21,422 nucleotides of DNA from contig JBKQNY010000075.1 in assembly GCA_052145775.1 (NCBI GenBank), positions 1-21,422 of the forward strand. Reading direction: 5' to 3'. The translations under genes and the position numbers were made by a program. This stretch comes from CAVYPR01 sp052145775 (GTDB lineage Bacteria; Actinomycetota; Acidimicrobiia; Acidimicrobiales; RAAP-2). Of this stretch, positions 14,117-21,422 are shown in pieces (the stretch's first letter is position 1; each line of letters opens with the position of its first letter). The notes under the pieces are model-generated. The model was given only the letters and a program-made list of their open reading frames with translations. It was not told the DNA's origin and made no database searches.

Positions 14117-15265
14117 TCAGCCGGCCCTCCTCCAGTAGACGCTGAGGGCCACCCCGATCCCCATGAAGAAGCAGACCACGGCGGTGCCGCCGTAGCTGAC
14201 CATGGGCAGCGGGATGCCGGTGATCGGCATGATGCCCATGGTCATCCCGGCGTTCTGGAAGGTGCTGAAGGCCACGAAGGCGAAGAGCCCGGCGCACAGG
14301 AGCCGCCCGAAGCTGTCGCGGGCCAGCTGGCCGATGCGCAGGAGGCGCCAGGAGACCAGGGCCAGGAGGGCCAGCACCGACGTGGCGCCCACGAACCCGA
14401 GCTGCTCGCCCACCGCGGTGAAGATGAAGTCGGTCTGCTGCTCGGGGACGTAGCCGAGGTTCGTCTGGGCCCCGTGCAGCAGGCCGGTGCCGAAGAGGCC
14501 TCCGGACCCGATGGCCGTCTTGGCCTCCTGGAGGTTGTAGACCTCGGCCTGCTGGGTCTTGGTGAGGTTCCGGGCGTCCTGGTGGAGGAAGCTCGTGATC
14601 CGGGTGATCTGGTACTTGTGGAGCAGCCCCGCCTCCAGGGCGACGACGACCGCCGCCACCGCCCCCACCAAGAGCATGACCAGGATCCGGGTGGGCAGGC
14701 CGGCCACGGCCAGCATCACCAGGAGCACGATGGTCATGATCATGGCCGTGCCCAGGTCCGGCTGGACCAACACGAGCAGGATGGGGATCCCGGCCATCAC
14801 CATGAGGCGGACCACGTCGGCCCAGGCCAACCCCTCGCTGCGTCTCGAGCAGTAGGTGGCCACGGCGGCGATGAGAGCCAGCACCGCGAACTCCGAGGGC
14901 TGGAGCTGGAGGGGGCCGAGCGCGAACCAGCGCTGCGAGCCTGTGGCCCGCGACCCAATGTGCGGCACCAGGACCACCACGAGGGTGAGCACCGACCCGG
15001 CGTAGATGAGCATGGCCACCGATTCGAGGCGTCGGTAGTCGATGAGGGCCATGACGGTCATGGCCACCACCCCGAGCACCACCCACAGCGCCTGGCGCTT
15101 CAGGTAGGAGGTGGGGCTCTCCCCGGCGGCCAGCAGGGCGCCCCGGGTGGCCGAGTAGACCATCACCACCCCCACGGTCGCCACGGCCACGGAGGCGCCG
15201 ATCAGCACCAGGTCGACCCCGACGACCTTGCGGTGGGTGGGCTGGACGCGGGGGCTCGTTATCAC
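14117..15265 (-). CDS. rodA: RodA-type SEDS peptidoglycan polymerase
   Basis: A 382-residue RodA-like SEDS protein of the elongation machinery. It shows VVMVYSATRG in the first helix, SQRWFALGPLQLQPSEFAVLALI (QPSE), VQPDLGTAMIMTIVLLVMLAVAGLP, IGSGGLFGTGLLHGAQTNLGYVPEQQTDFIFTAVGEQLGF, whose Asp is the catalytic residue, and GIMPITGIPLPMVSYGGTAVVCFFMGIGVAL. The family usually has His before Thr in HTDFIF; here it is Gln. Start: GTG 15310 is in frame but lies inside the divergent mscS gene and upstream of the TATTCT -10 at 15285-15290. GTG 15265 is therefore preferred; it leaves about 18 residues before the first helix. The DUF151 gene follows after 1 nt. No mreB, mreC or PBP2 gene is adjacent. 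Confidence 0.9.
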   Translation of the reverse strand: MITSPRVQPTHRKVVGVDLVLIGASVAVATVGVVMVYSATRGALLAAGESPTSYLKRQALWVVLGVVAMTVMALIDYRRLESVAMLIYAGSVLTLVVVLVPHIGSRATGSQRWFALGPLQLQPSEFAVLALIAAVATYCSRRSEGLAWADVVRLMVMAGIPILLVLVQPDLGTAMIMTIVLLVMLAVAGLPTRILVMLLVGAVAAVVVALEAGLLHKYQITRITSFLHQDARNLTKTQQAEVYNLQEAKTAIGSGGLFGTGLLHGAQTNLGYVPEQQTDFIFTAVGEQLGFVGATSVLALLALVSWRLLRIGQLARDSFGRLLCAGLFAFVAFSTFQNAGMTMGIMPITGIPLPMVSYGGTAVVCFFMGIGVALSVYWRRAG

Positions 15266-15284
15266 CGGGGGTGCACCGGGGGAC

Positions 15285-15291
15285 AGAATAT
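15285..15291. promoter_or_regulatory. Overlapping divergent -10 boxes (rodA and mscS)
   Basis: AGAATAT is the only AT-rich spot between the two divergent genes. On the plus strand GAATAT (15286-15291) ends 5 nt before GTG 15297 of the mscS-type gene. On the minus strand TATTCT (15290-15285) would give a rodA transcript starting near 15278, about 12 nt before GTG 15265. The two promoters would exclude each other. No -35 is recognisable. Confidence 0.45.
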
Positions 15292-15296
15292 CGGCC

Positions 15297-16253
15297 GTGA
15301 GCCCCGCCACCCCCCCGCCCCTCGTTGCCGCGACCCACTGGCCCGTCCCGGTGCCGGCCGCCTCGGACTCCTCGGGGGGCTGGTTCTACTCCCTGCTCAC
15401 CCAGGCCGGGGCCACACCCTCGACGGCCCGCTCGGTCAACGACTTCGTGGTCCGACCCCTCGAGGTGGTCCTGGTCGTGGTGGTCGCCGCCCTGGCGGCC
15501 CACTTCGGGGCCCGGGCCATCCGGCGGGTGCTCGGGCGGATGGCCACCCAGGCCGCCGGGCGGACCGAGGGCCGCCCCGCCCCCCGGGTCGCCACCCTGG
15601 TCGCCCTCATCTCCAACCTCTGGCGGCTGTTCGTGGCCATCGTGGCCATCGCCATCGTGCTGGGCATGCTGGGCATCAACCTCACCCCCCTGTTGGCCAG
15701 CGCCACCATCATCGGCGCCACCCTCGGGTTCGGGGCCCAGTCGCTCGTGCGCGACTACCTCTCGGGGATCCTGCTCGCCATGGAGGACCAGTTCGGCATC
15801 GGCGACACCATCGCCGTGGGCACCACCACCGGCGTGGTCGAGGACGTGAGCCTGCGCGTGACGAGGATGCGGGCGGTCGACGGCTCGGTCTGCTACGTCC
15901 CCAATGGGGAGATCCGACAGTTGACCAACTCCTCGCGGGGATGGGCCAAGGCCATGGTCGACGTGCCGGTGGCCCCCGGCGACACCGCCGCCTTCGAGCG
16001 GGTGCGCGAGGTGGTGGCTGCCGCGGCACGCGAGGTGGCGCACTCGCCGCGCTTCGCCGCTTCGTGCACCGAGCCGCCCGAGGTGGTCGGCGTGGTGGAC
16101 GCCGACGGCGCCAGCTGCACCGTCCGCGTCGCCCTGCGCACCACCCCGGCCCGGCGCGTGGCCCTCGAGCGGGCCCTGCGCGAGGAGGTGGTGGCGCACC
16201 TCGCCGACGCGGGGCTGTGGCCGGCCGGCGGGTCGGCCGACGCCGGCCCTTAG
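15297..16253 (+). CDS. MscS-family mechanosensitive ion channel
   Basis: A 318-residue small-conductance mechanosensitive channel; MscS channels open under membrane tension and release solutes in hypo-osmotic shock. A short Pro-rich N-terminus precedes a helix at PLEVVLVVVVAALAAHFGARAI. After a charged segment, LFVAIVAIAIVLGMLGINLTPLLAS leads into the pore-lining helix TIIGATLGFGAQSLVRDYLSGILLAMEDQF, followed by the beta domain GIGDTIAVGTTTGVVEDVSLRVTRMRAVDGSVCYVPNGEIRQLTN. The C-terminal alpha/beta domain runs to about 305. The start GTG 15297 follows a GAATAT -10 at leaderless spacing; the frame is open to 15228, but that would overlap the rodA start. The stop overlaps the convergent aroE stop (TTAG). 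Only the pore and beta domains match well; there is no extra regulatory domain. Confidence 0.92.
   Translation: MSPATPPPLVAATHWPVPVPAASDSSGGWFYSLLTQAGATPSTARSVNDFVVRPLEVVLVVVVAALAAHFGARAIRRVLGRMATQAAGRTEGRPAPRVATLVALISNLWRLFVAIVAIAIVLGMLGINLTPLLASATIIGATLGFGAQSLVRDYLSGILLAMEDQFGIGDTIAVGTTTGVVEDVSLRVTRMRAVDGSVCYVPNGEIRQLTNSSRGWAKAMVDVPVAPGDTAAFERVREVVAAAAREVAHSPRFAASCTEPPEVVGVVDADGASCTVRVALRTTPARRVALERALREEVVAHLADAGLWPAGGSADAGP
16223..16248 (-). terminator. Hairpin after aroE (possible operon terminator)
   Basis: GGCCGGCG (16223-16230) and CGCCGGCC (16241-16248) form a perfect 8-bp stem around a 10-nt loop that itself contains the palindrome TCGGCCGA. It starts 1 nt beyond the aroE stop on the minus strand and lies in the last codons of the mscS-type gene on the plus strand. 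The absence of a T-tract keeps the call tentative. Confidence 0.4.
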
Positions 16254-17119
16254 CCGTCCTGGCCCTCCACCGCCCGGCGGGCCGCCATCCACAAGACGTC
16301 GACCGGCGGCTCGGTCCCGGTCCAGGCCGCCAGCTGGGCCGCGGCCTGGTGGACCAGCATCCCCAGCCCGCCCACCACGGTGGCCCCGTTGGCCCGCGCC
16401 GCGGCCAGCCAGGGCGTGACCGCCGGGTGGTAGACGAGGTCGGCCGCCACCTGACCGGGGCCGAGCGCCGACCCTTCGACCAGCGACGGCACGCCGGCGC
16501 CGGCCATCCCGGCCGGGGTGGCCTCGACCACCAGGTCCATTGACGGTGCCTCGGCGGGGTCGCCCACCCGCCCGCGCCCGCCGGCCAACGCCGCCGCCGA
16601 GGCGGCCCGTTCGGCCGTGCGGTTGACCACCACCACCTCGGCCGCCCCCGCCTCGGCCAGGGCCAGGACCACGGCCCGGGCGGCCCCGCCGGCCCCGACC
16701 ACCAGGCAGCGCCGGCCACCGGGGTCCACGCCGGCCCCGCGTCGCAGCGAGGCCACGAACCCCTCCCCGTCGGTGTTGTCGCCGACCAGGCGCCCCTCTG
16801 CCCACCGCAGGCAGTTGACCGCCCCGAGGCGCGCCGCCACCGGCGTGCACTCGTCGACCAGCCCCGCCACCTCCGCCTTGTGGGGCATGGTCACCGACAG
16901 GCCGGCCAGACCCAACGCGCGCATGCCGGCCACCGCACCCGGTGCCGCGCCTTCCGGCACGGCGAACCCGACCGACACCCAGTCGAGGCCGAGGGCGCCG
17001 AAGGCGGTGTTGTGGATGAGCGGGGAGAGCGAGTGGCCGACGGGGTCCCCGATCACCCCGACCACGGCGGTTGCCGCCGAGGGCCACCCGCCGCTGAGCG
17101 GACGCTCACGGGACGCCAT
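16250..17119 (-). CDS. aroE: Shikimate dehydrogenase
   Basis: A 289-residue AroE that reduces 3-dehydroshikimate to shikimate with NADPH in the shikimate pathway, upstream of chorismate. The substrate domain has VIGDPVGHSLSPLIHNTAF (SLSP at 30-33), SVTMPHK with catalytic Lys81, and NTDG with catalytic Asp117. The cofactor domain has the glycine loop VGAGGAARAV (141-150) and the NRT motif at 166-168, which together favour NADPH. GLGMLVHQAAAQ near the C-terminus is also typical. Start ATG 17119 overlaps the mltG stop by one base (TGATG), indicating coupling. It is last in the alaS-ruvX-mltG-aroE cluster, a gene order I recall from other Actinobacteria. Its product chorismate is the substrate of the isochorismate synthase at 2940-4280. 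Confidence 0.94.
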   Translation of the reverse strand: MASRERPLSGGWPSAATAVVGVIGDPVGHSLSPLIHNTAFGALGLDWVSVGFAVPEGAAPGAVAGMRALGLAGLSVTMPHKAEVAGLVDECTPVAARLGAVNCLRWAEGRLVGDNTDGEGFVASLRRGAGVDPGGRRCLVVGAGGAARAVVLALAEAGAAEVVVVNRTAERAASAAALAGGRGRVGDPAEAPSMDLVVEATPAGMAGAGVPSLVEGSALGPGQVAADLVYHPAVTPWLAAARANGATVVGGLGMLVHQAAAQLAAWTGTEPPVDVLWMAARRAVEGQDG

Positions 17120-18255
17120 CAGCCGACGCCCCGGCTCTGGGCCAGCTTCTCATTGGCCAGCTGTTGTGTGTAGGTGTCGGCGAACAGGGTGGTGCCGGAC
17201 TTGGAGACCACGGTGAAGTAGAGCCATGTCCCCGGCGTGGGCGACACCGCGGCGGCCAGGGCGGCCTGCGAGGGGAAGCAGATGGGCGTGGGGGTGAGCC
17301 CGGTGTGCAGGTACGTGTTGTAGGGGCTGTCGATCTTCTGGTCGGCCGCGCTCACCGGGCCGCCGTCCTGGCCGAGGGCGTAGAGGACGGTCGATGTCAT
17401 GTCGAGGGTCATGTCGGCGGCCAGGCGGTTGTAGACGACCCGGGCCACTTGGCCGAAGTAGCGCTGGTAGTAGCCCTCCTTCTCGGCGATCGAGGCCACC
17501 GTGACCAGCTGGTACGGCGTGAGGCCGAGCGCCTGGGCGGCCTGGGGGGTGAGGCCGGCCGCCGCCGCCTCCGCGTCGAAGCGCGCCACCATCTGAGCCA
17601 GCAGCTGGTGCACTCCCTCCCCCGGCAGCACCTGGTACTGCCCGGTCCCGAGCAATCCCTCGAGGTCCCCCGACGACGGTGTGGCGTAGGGGGAGGGCAC
17701 GGCGCCGGCCCGCGCCGCAGAGGCGAACTGCGCGCCCAGGTCCCCGGCCGCCCCCGAGAGCTCGGACGCCACCTCGGCCACCGTGTTGCCCGGCAGGACG
17801 TCGAGGACGACGACCGTCGGCCCGCCGGCCAACAGGGAGCGGACGGTGGAGAACGACTCGTTGGTGCGGAAGACGTAGCCCCCCGGCTCCATGGTCGGCG
17901 TGCCGTGCACGAAGAGCGAGAGCCGGAAGGCGAGCGTGCTCCCGATGACGTCGTGGCGGGCCAGTGTGGCCGCCACCGCGCCGGCCGACTCGCCGGAACG
18001 GATGTCCACCACCACGCGCCGGCCGGGGCCGCCGAAGGGGTTGGCCTCGATCTCGTACCACCCGACCAGGGCTGCCACCACAAGCACCACGGCGCCCACG
18101 ACGGCGAGGACGACGCGCCGGCGGCGGCGTCGAGCCGGGCGCACCGGGCGCGCCGGTCCGTCCCCCGCGGGGGTGCCGGGCGGCGGGCCGGGCGCGGTGG
18201 CCGTGGCGGCGCCGTCCTCGCCCCCCGTCCCGCCGGGGTCCGCCCGGCCGGTCAC
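17119..18255 (-). CDS. mltG: Endolytic murein transglycosylase MltG (YceG)
   Basis: A 378-residue MltG that cleaves nascent glycan strands and helps set their length at the outer face of the membrane. An Ala/Gly/Pro-rich then Arg-rich cytoplasmic tail (about 1-47) precedes one TM helix (48-65), a LysM-like region and the catalytic domain. Catalytic Glu258 lies in VASIAEKEG, followed by ARVVYNRL, LDMTSTVLYALG, SPYNTYLHTGLTPTPICFPS and TWLYFTVV. The last motifs differ from the common DPTVxYG and SPYNTYxxxGLPPGPIxNPG forms, but the fold signature is clear. Start GTG 18255 overlaps the ruvX stop as GTGA; GTG 18270 is an alternative adding five residues. It is functionally related to the SEDS polymerases at 12265-15265. 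Confidence 0.9.
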   Translation of the reverse strand: MTGRADPGGTGGEDGAATATAPGPPPGTPAGDGPARPVRPARRRRRRVVLAVVGAVVLVVAALVGWYEIEANPFGGPGRRVVVDIRSGESAGAVAATLARHDVIGSTLAFRLSLFVHGTPTMEPGGYVFRTNESFSTVRSLLAGGPTVVVLDVLPGNTVAEVASELSGAAGDLGAQFASAARAGAVPSPYATPSSGDLEGLLGTGQYQVLPGEGVHQLLAQMVARFDAEAAAAGLTPQAAQALGLTPYQLVTVASIAEKEGYYQRYFGQVARVVYNRLAADMTLDMTSTVLYALGQDGGPVSAADQKIDSPYNTYLHTGLTPTPICFPSQAALAAAVSPTPGTWLYFTVVSKSGTTLFADTYTQQLANEKLAQSRGVG

Positions 18256-18677
18256 CGCGCGTCCAGCCACGCCTGCAGCAGCACCGTGGCCGCCGCGCTG
18301 TCGACCGAGCGCCGCCGCGCCGTGCCGCGTTTGCCCGCCTCGGCCAGTGCCGCCTCGGCCGAGACCGTGGTCAGCCGCTCGTCAAAGGTCTCCACTCGCA
18401 CCCCGCGCTCCTCGAGCAGCTCTCCGAGCGCCTCGGCCTCGGCCCGGGCGGCCCGAGCGGCGGTGCCGAGCCGGCCGTCGAGGGAGACCGGCAACCCCAC
18501 CACCAGGACCGCGGCCCCCTCCTCGGCCACCACGCCGGCCACGGCCAGGCGGTCCGCTGAGGGGTCGCCGCCGCGTTCGATGCACGGGCGCGGGAAGGCC
18601 ATCGTGCCCGCGCCGTCGCTGACCGCCACCCCGATGCGCCGGGAGCCGAGGTCGACCGCCACGGCCCGACGGGTCAT
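18252..18677 (-). CDS. ruvX: RuvX/YqgF-family Holliday junction resolvase-like nuclease
   Basis: A 141-residue RNase H-fold protein, related to Holliday junction resolvases and also implicated in pre-16S rRNA maturation in other bacteria. It has VAVDLGSRRIGVAVSD with Asp9, VVGLPVSLDGRLG, TFDERLTTVSAE (Asp99/Glu100) and VDSAAATVLLQAWL (Asp126), giving the acidic active-site set. Start ATG 18677 overlaps the alaS stop by 4 nt (ATGA). The stop overlaps the mltG start in the same way. The order alaS-ruvX-mltG-aroE is a known actinobacterial arrangement and supports the identity. Length is normal for the family. Confidence 0.93.
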   Translation of the reverse strand: MTRRAVAVDLGSRRIGVAVSDGAGTMAFPRPCIERGGDPSADRLAVAGVVAEEGAAVLVVGLPVSLDGRLGTAARAARAEAEALGELLEERGVRVETFDERLTTVSAEAALAEAGKRGTARRRSVDSAAATVLLQAWLDAR

Positions 18678-21262
18678 TCCCCCGACAGCGCCCGGCGGGC
18701 CTCGGCCAGGGCCTCGTCCAGCCGGCCGGGGTCGCGCCCGCCCGCCACGGCCACCTCGGGCGATCCCCCGCCGCCCCCGCCCACGACCTTGGCCACGCGT
18801 TTGACCAGTGCGCCGGCGTCGGGCTCTCCGCCGGTGGCCGCGGCGATGGCCACCTTGCCCTCCTCGACGACGCCGCCCACCACCACCGCCCGCACCCCGC
18901 CGCGGCGCTGCACGGCCTGGACCAGCGTCCGCAGCTCGTCGGCGCCGTGGCCGTCGCGCCGCGCCACCACCACCCCGCCCTCGGCCGAGGCGGCCAGGGA
19001 GGCGGCCTCGGCGTCGGTGGCCGAGCCGCGCAGCCGAGCGATCTCCTTGTCCTGGGCCCGCTGGCGGTCGAGGAGCCGGCCGAGCGCCTCGAGCACCCCG
19101 TCGGGCTCCACCTTGAGCAACGACGCCGCCTCGGCCAACAGGGCCTCGCGGGCGAGCGTGCGGTCGGCGGCGGCCAGCCCGGTCACCGCCTCGATGCGCC
19201 GGGTGTTCGACCCGATCGACCCCTCCGAGACGACGGCCAGCGGGCCGATCATCCCCAGGGCGTCGACGTGGGTGCCCCCGCAGAACTCGAGGGAGTGGGG
19301 CCCGGCCCGCACCACGCGCACCACGTCGCCGTACTTGTCGCCGAAGAAGGCCACCGCCCCCATCTCCTCGGCCTGGCTGCGGGTGGTCTCGGTGGTCTCC
19401 ACGGCGTCGTCGCCGATGACGTCGGCGTTCACCAGCTCGGTCACCGCCCGGAGCTCTTCGGGGGCCGGGGACCCGTGGTGGCTGAAGTCGAAGCGCAGCC
19501 GGTCGGGCGCCACCAGCGAACCCTGCTGGCGGACGTGGTCGCCCAGGACCTGGCGGAGGGCGGCGTGGAGGAGGTGGGTGCCGGTGTGGTTGCGGCGGAT
19601 CGCCTCGCGCCGCGGGCCGGCGATGGCGGCCAGGGCGTCCTGCCCGGCGAAGATCTCCCCGGTCACCCGGGCCCGGTGGGCGCTCAGCCCAGGCAGGGCC
19701 GGCACGGTGTCGTAGACGTCGGCCCGGCCGGTCTCGGTGACGATCGAACCGGTGTCGCCCACCTGTCCGCCCCCCTCGCGGTAGAAGGGGGTGCGGTCCA
19801 AGAAGATCTCGGCCACCCCCGGCTCGGCCGCGGCCATGACGGCCACCACCCGGGCCGGCGCGGCGTAGCTCTCGGGGCCCCGCCCCACGAACGCCGTCGG
19901 GCCCTCGGCCTCGAGCAGCCGGCGGTAGGCGTCCTCGTCGGCCGCCGACGCGCTGCGCGCCGCCCGGCGGGCCCGCTCGCGCTGGGCCGCCATCCGCTCG
20001 TCGTAGCCGGGGCGGTCGACCGCCACCCCGGCCTCGGCGGCCAGCTCCTCGGTGAGCTCGATCGGGAAGCCGTGGGTGTCGTGCAGCCGGAAGGCGACCT
20101 CGCCGGGGAGCGGCTGGTCGCCGCCCTCCTCGGCGGCCGACCCCAGCGCCTCGTTCAGGAGGGTGAGGCCGGTGCGCAAGGTCCGGTCGAAGCCGGCCTC
20201 CTCGCGCTCGAGCACCTCGGAGACGAGGCCGAGGTCCGAGACGAGGGCGGGGTAGGCCGTGCCCAGCACGTCGGCGACCGAGGCGGCGAGGGCCGGGGTG
20301 ACCCGGGCCTCCACCCCGAGACGGCGGGCGGTGAGCACGGCCCGGCGGATCAGCCGGCGCAGCACGTAGCCCCGGCCGTCGTTGGAGGGCAGCACCCCGT
20401 CGGCGATCAGCAGGGCCGTGCTGCGGGCGTGGTCGGCCAGCACCCGCAGGGCCACGTCGGTCTCGCTGTCACTCCCGTAGGCGCGGCCGCTCAGCTGCTC
20501 GGCCCGGGCGATGATCGGCCGCAGCACCCCGGTCTCCCAGATCGAAGGCACACCCTCCAAGATGGTGAGCACCCGCTCGAAGCCAGCCCCGGTGTCGATG
20601 TTGGGCCGGGGCAGCGGCTCGAGGCTGCCGTCGGGCTGGCGGTCGTACTGGGTGAAGACCAGGTTCCACAGCTCGACGTAGCGCTCCTCGCCGCCCCCGA
20701 CCGGGCCGCCCGCCTCGCCGAACGCCGGACCGCGGTCGTAGTAGATCTCCGAGCACGGCCCGCACGGGCCGGTCTCGCCCATCTCCCAGAAGTTGTCCTC
20801 GCCCATCCGCTGGATCCGCTCGGCCGGCAGGCCCACGGCGTCGCGCCAGATGCCGTTGGCCTCGTCGTCGTCGGTGTACACCGTGGCCCAGAGCCGGTCG
20901 CCGTCGAGGCCCAGGTCGCCGGTGAGCAGCTCCCAGGCCCAGGTGATGGTTTCGACCTTGAAGTAGTCGCCGAAGCTGAAGTTGCCCAGCATCTCGAAGA
21001 ACGTGAGGTGACGGGTGGTTCGGCCCACCAGGTCGATGTCGTCGTGCTTGCCCCGGACCCGCACGCACTTCTGCACGGTGGTGGCTCGGCGGTAGGGGGG
21101 GAGCTCCTCACCCAGGAAGTACGGGATGAACTGGTTCATCCCGGCGTTGGTGAACAGGGGCGCCCGGGGGTGCTGGGGGATGAGGCTGGCCGAGGGAACC
21201 CGGGCGTGGCCGCGGGCCGCGAAGAACCCGGTGAACACCCCCCGCAGCTTGTCGGCATCCAT
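18674..21262 (-). CDS. alaS: Alanine-tRNA ligase
   Basis: An 862-residue full-length AlaS. Residues 1-240 are the class II catalytic core with LFTNAGMNQF (37-45), RTTRHLTFFEMLGNFSFGDYFK (motif 2 region, GNFSFGDY at 93-100) and NIDTGAGFERV (motif 3 region). The tRNA recognition helices follow, including SNDGRGYVLRRLIRRAV. The editing domain has zinc ligands His559 and His563 in NHTGTHLLH and Cys661 and His665 in CGGTHVDALG, with REGGGQVGDTG before it. The C-Ala domain ends with GGGGGGSPEVAVAGG, a slightly altered form of the usual GGGRPxxAQAGG. The start is ATG 21262, with TAGGCT 7 nt upstream; the upstream open frame is Gly/Pro/Arg shadow. It begins a unit with ruvX, mltG and aroE. It is the only aminoacyl-tRNA synthetase in the window. 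Confidence 0.97.
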   Translation of the reverse strand: MDADKLRGVFTGFFAARGHARVPSASLIPQHPRAPLFTNAGMNQFIPYFLGEELPPYRRATTVQKCVRVRGKHDDIDLVGRTTRHLTFFEMLGNFSFGDYFKVETITWAWELLTGDLGLDGDRLWATVYTDDDEANGIWRDAVGLPAERIQRMGEDNFWEMGETGPCGPCSEIYYDRGPAFGEAGGPVGGGEERYVELWNLVFTQYDRQPDGSLEPLPRPNIDTGAGFERVLTILEGVPSIWETGVLRPIIARAEQLSGRAYGSDSETDVALRVLADHARSTALLIADGVLPSNDGRGYVLRRLIRRAVLTARRLGVEARVTPALAASVADVLGTAYPALVSDLGLVSEVLEREEAGFDRTLRTGLTLLNEALGSAAEEGGDQPLPGEVAFRLHDTHGFPIELTEELAAEAGVAVDRPGYDERMAAQRERARRAARSASAADEDAYRRLLEAEGPTAFVGRGPESYAAPARVVAVMAAAEPGVAEIFLDRTPFYREGGGQVGDTGSIVTETGRADVYDTVPALPGLSAHRARVTGEIFAGQDALAAIAGPRREAIRRNHTGTHLLHAALRQVLGDHVRQQGSLVAPDRLRFDFSHHGSPAPEELRAVTELVNADVIGDDAVETTETTRSQAEEMGAVAFFGDKYGDVVRVVRAGPHSLEFCGGTHVDALGMIGPLAVVSEGSIGSNTRRIEAVTGLAAADRTLAREALLAEAASLLKVEPDGVLEALGRLLDRQRAQDKEIARLRGSATDAEAASLAASAEGGVVVARRDGHGADELRTLVQAVQRRGGVRAVVVGGVVEEGKVAIAAATGGEPDAGALVKRVAKVVGGGGGGSPEVAVAGGRDPGRLDEALAEARRALSGE

Positions 21263-21269
21263 CCGGACG

Positions 21270-21275
21270 AGCCTA
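21270..21275 (-). promoter_or_regulatory. Possible alaS -10 box TAGGCT
   Basis: TAGGCT on the minus strand ends 7 nt before ATG 21262, which fits a leaderless alaS transcript. Its TAG is also the stop of the partial open frame that enters from the right edge, so promoter and upstream coding end would coincide. There is no Shine-Dalgarno sequence before alaS, which favours the promoter reading. Confidence 0.4.
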
Positions 21276-21422
21276 CCGGCCTCCCCGGCCCCCACCCGGC
21301 CGCGCCGCGGCGGCCGTGCGGCCGCGGGCGCCGGCCCGTTGCGGGCGTGGCCGGGTCCCGCCGACCTCGGGCGGGGGCCCGGCGCGGGCCCCGAACTCGT
21401 CCCAGAGCTCGGCCTCACGGAC
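21273..21422 (-). CDS. Possible C-terminus of an upstream hypothetical protein (partial)
   Basis: On the minus strand one frame is open from the window edge to a TAG at 21273-21275, giving 49 residues. It begins VREAELWDEFGARAG, which looks like a charged helix, and continues as a Pro/Gly/Arg/Ala-rich tail. About nine in ten of its codons end in G or C, like the real genes here, but this stretch is so GC-rich that other frames look similar. In many Actinobacteria a small protein whose C-terminus resembles REAELREALG precedes alaS, so this could be such a gene. That comparison is from memory and is weak. I see no other feature in the 160 nt upstream of alaS. Confidence 0.35.
   Translation of the reverse strand, partial: VREAELWDEFGARAGPPPEVGGTRPRPQRAGARGRTAAAARPGGGRGGR

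Noticed and set aside
14085..17087. Reverse-strand open frame of 1000 codons across rodA, mscS and aroE
   Set aside because: It is a composition-driven shadow; the three genes in other frames have complete conserved motifs.

Overview
The window is very GC-rich DNA packed with genes and looks like chromosomal core sequence from a high-GC actinobacterium. Lineage markers include a mycothiol synthase (MshD), menaquinone genes (MenG, isochorismate synthase), a polyprenol-phosphate mannosyltransferase, an HtdZ-like hydratase and the conserved block alaS-ruvX-mltG-aroE. Several starts have an actinobacterial leaderless layout: a TAnnnT -10 box 6-8 nt before ATG or GTG. A deep branch such as Acidimicrobiia is plausible, but that is inference. 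I see no tRNA, rRNA, CRISPR, IS element, prophage or toxin-antitoxin module.

Layout, left to right. (1) 1-1591: 3' part of mshD (+), convergent by 40 bp with a VIT-family Fe/Mn transporter (-), then a divergent small membrane protein (+); the last two share a control region with a perfect inverted repeat. (2) 1735-4280: a plus-strand unit of HtdZ-like hydratase, menG and isochorismate synthase. (3) 8585-4277 (-): AI-2E/PerM-family membrane protein, polyprenol-phosphate mannosyltransferase, OmpR-type response regulator and sensor kinase. (4) 8626-9966 (+): flippase-like membrane protein. (5) 12201-9976 (-): polyphosphate kinase 1. (6) 12265-15265: two SEDS peptidoglycan glycosyltransferases, one on each strand, around a DUF151 protein. 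(7) 15297-16253 (+): MscS-type channel. (8) 21262-16250 (-): alaS, ruvX, mltG and aroE, coupled by 1-4 nt overlaps, with a possible partial upstream ORF at the right edge.

Common theme: much of the window serves the cell envelope. It holds SEDS polymerases, MltG, a lipid-linked mannose donor synthase, a flippase-like protein, a tension-gated channel and a two-component system. The rest is redox and quinone metabolism, polyphosphate, translation and shikimate. I found no convincing undescribed multi-gene system. The points most worth following are a PPK1 lacking the conserved adenine-contacting Asn, a response regulator one residue short before its conserved DDYVTKPF motif, twin divergent TACGCT promoters, two SEDS genes without partner PBPs, and several unexplained intergenic repeats.
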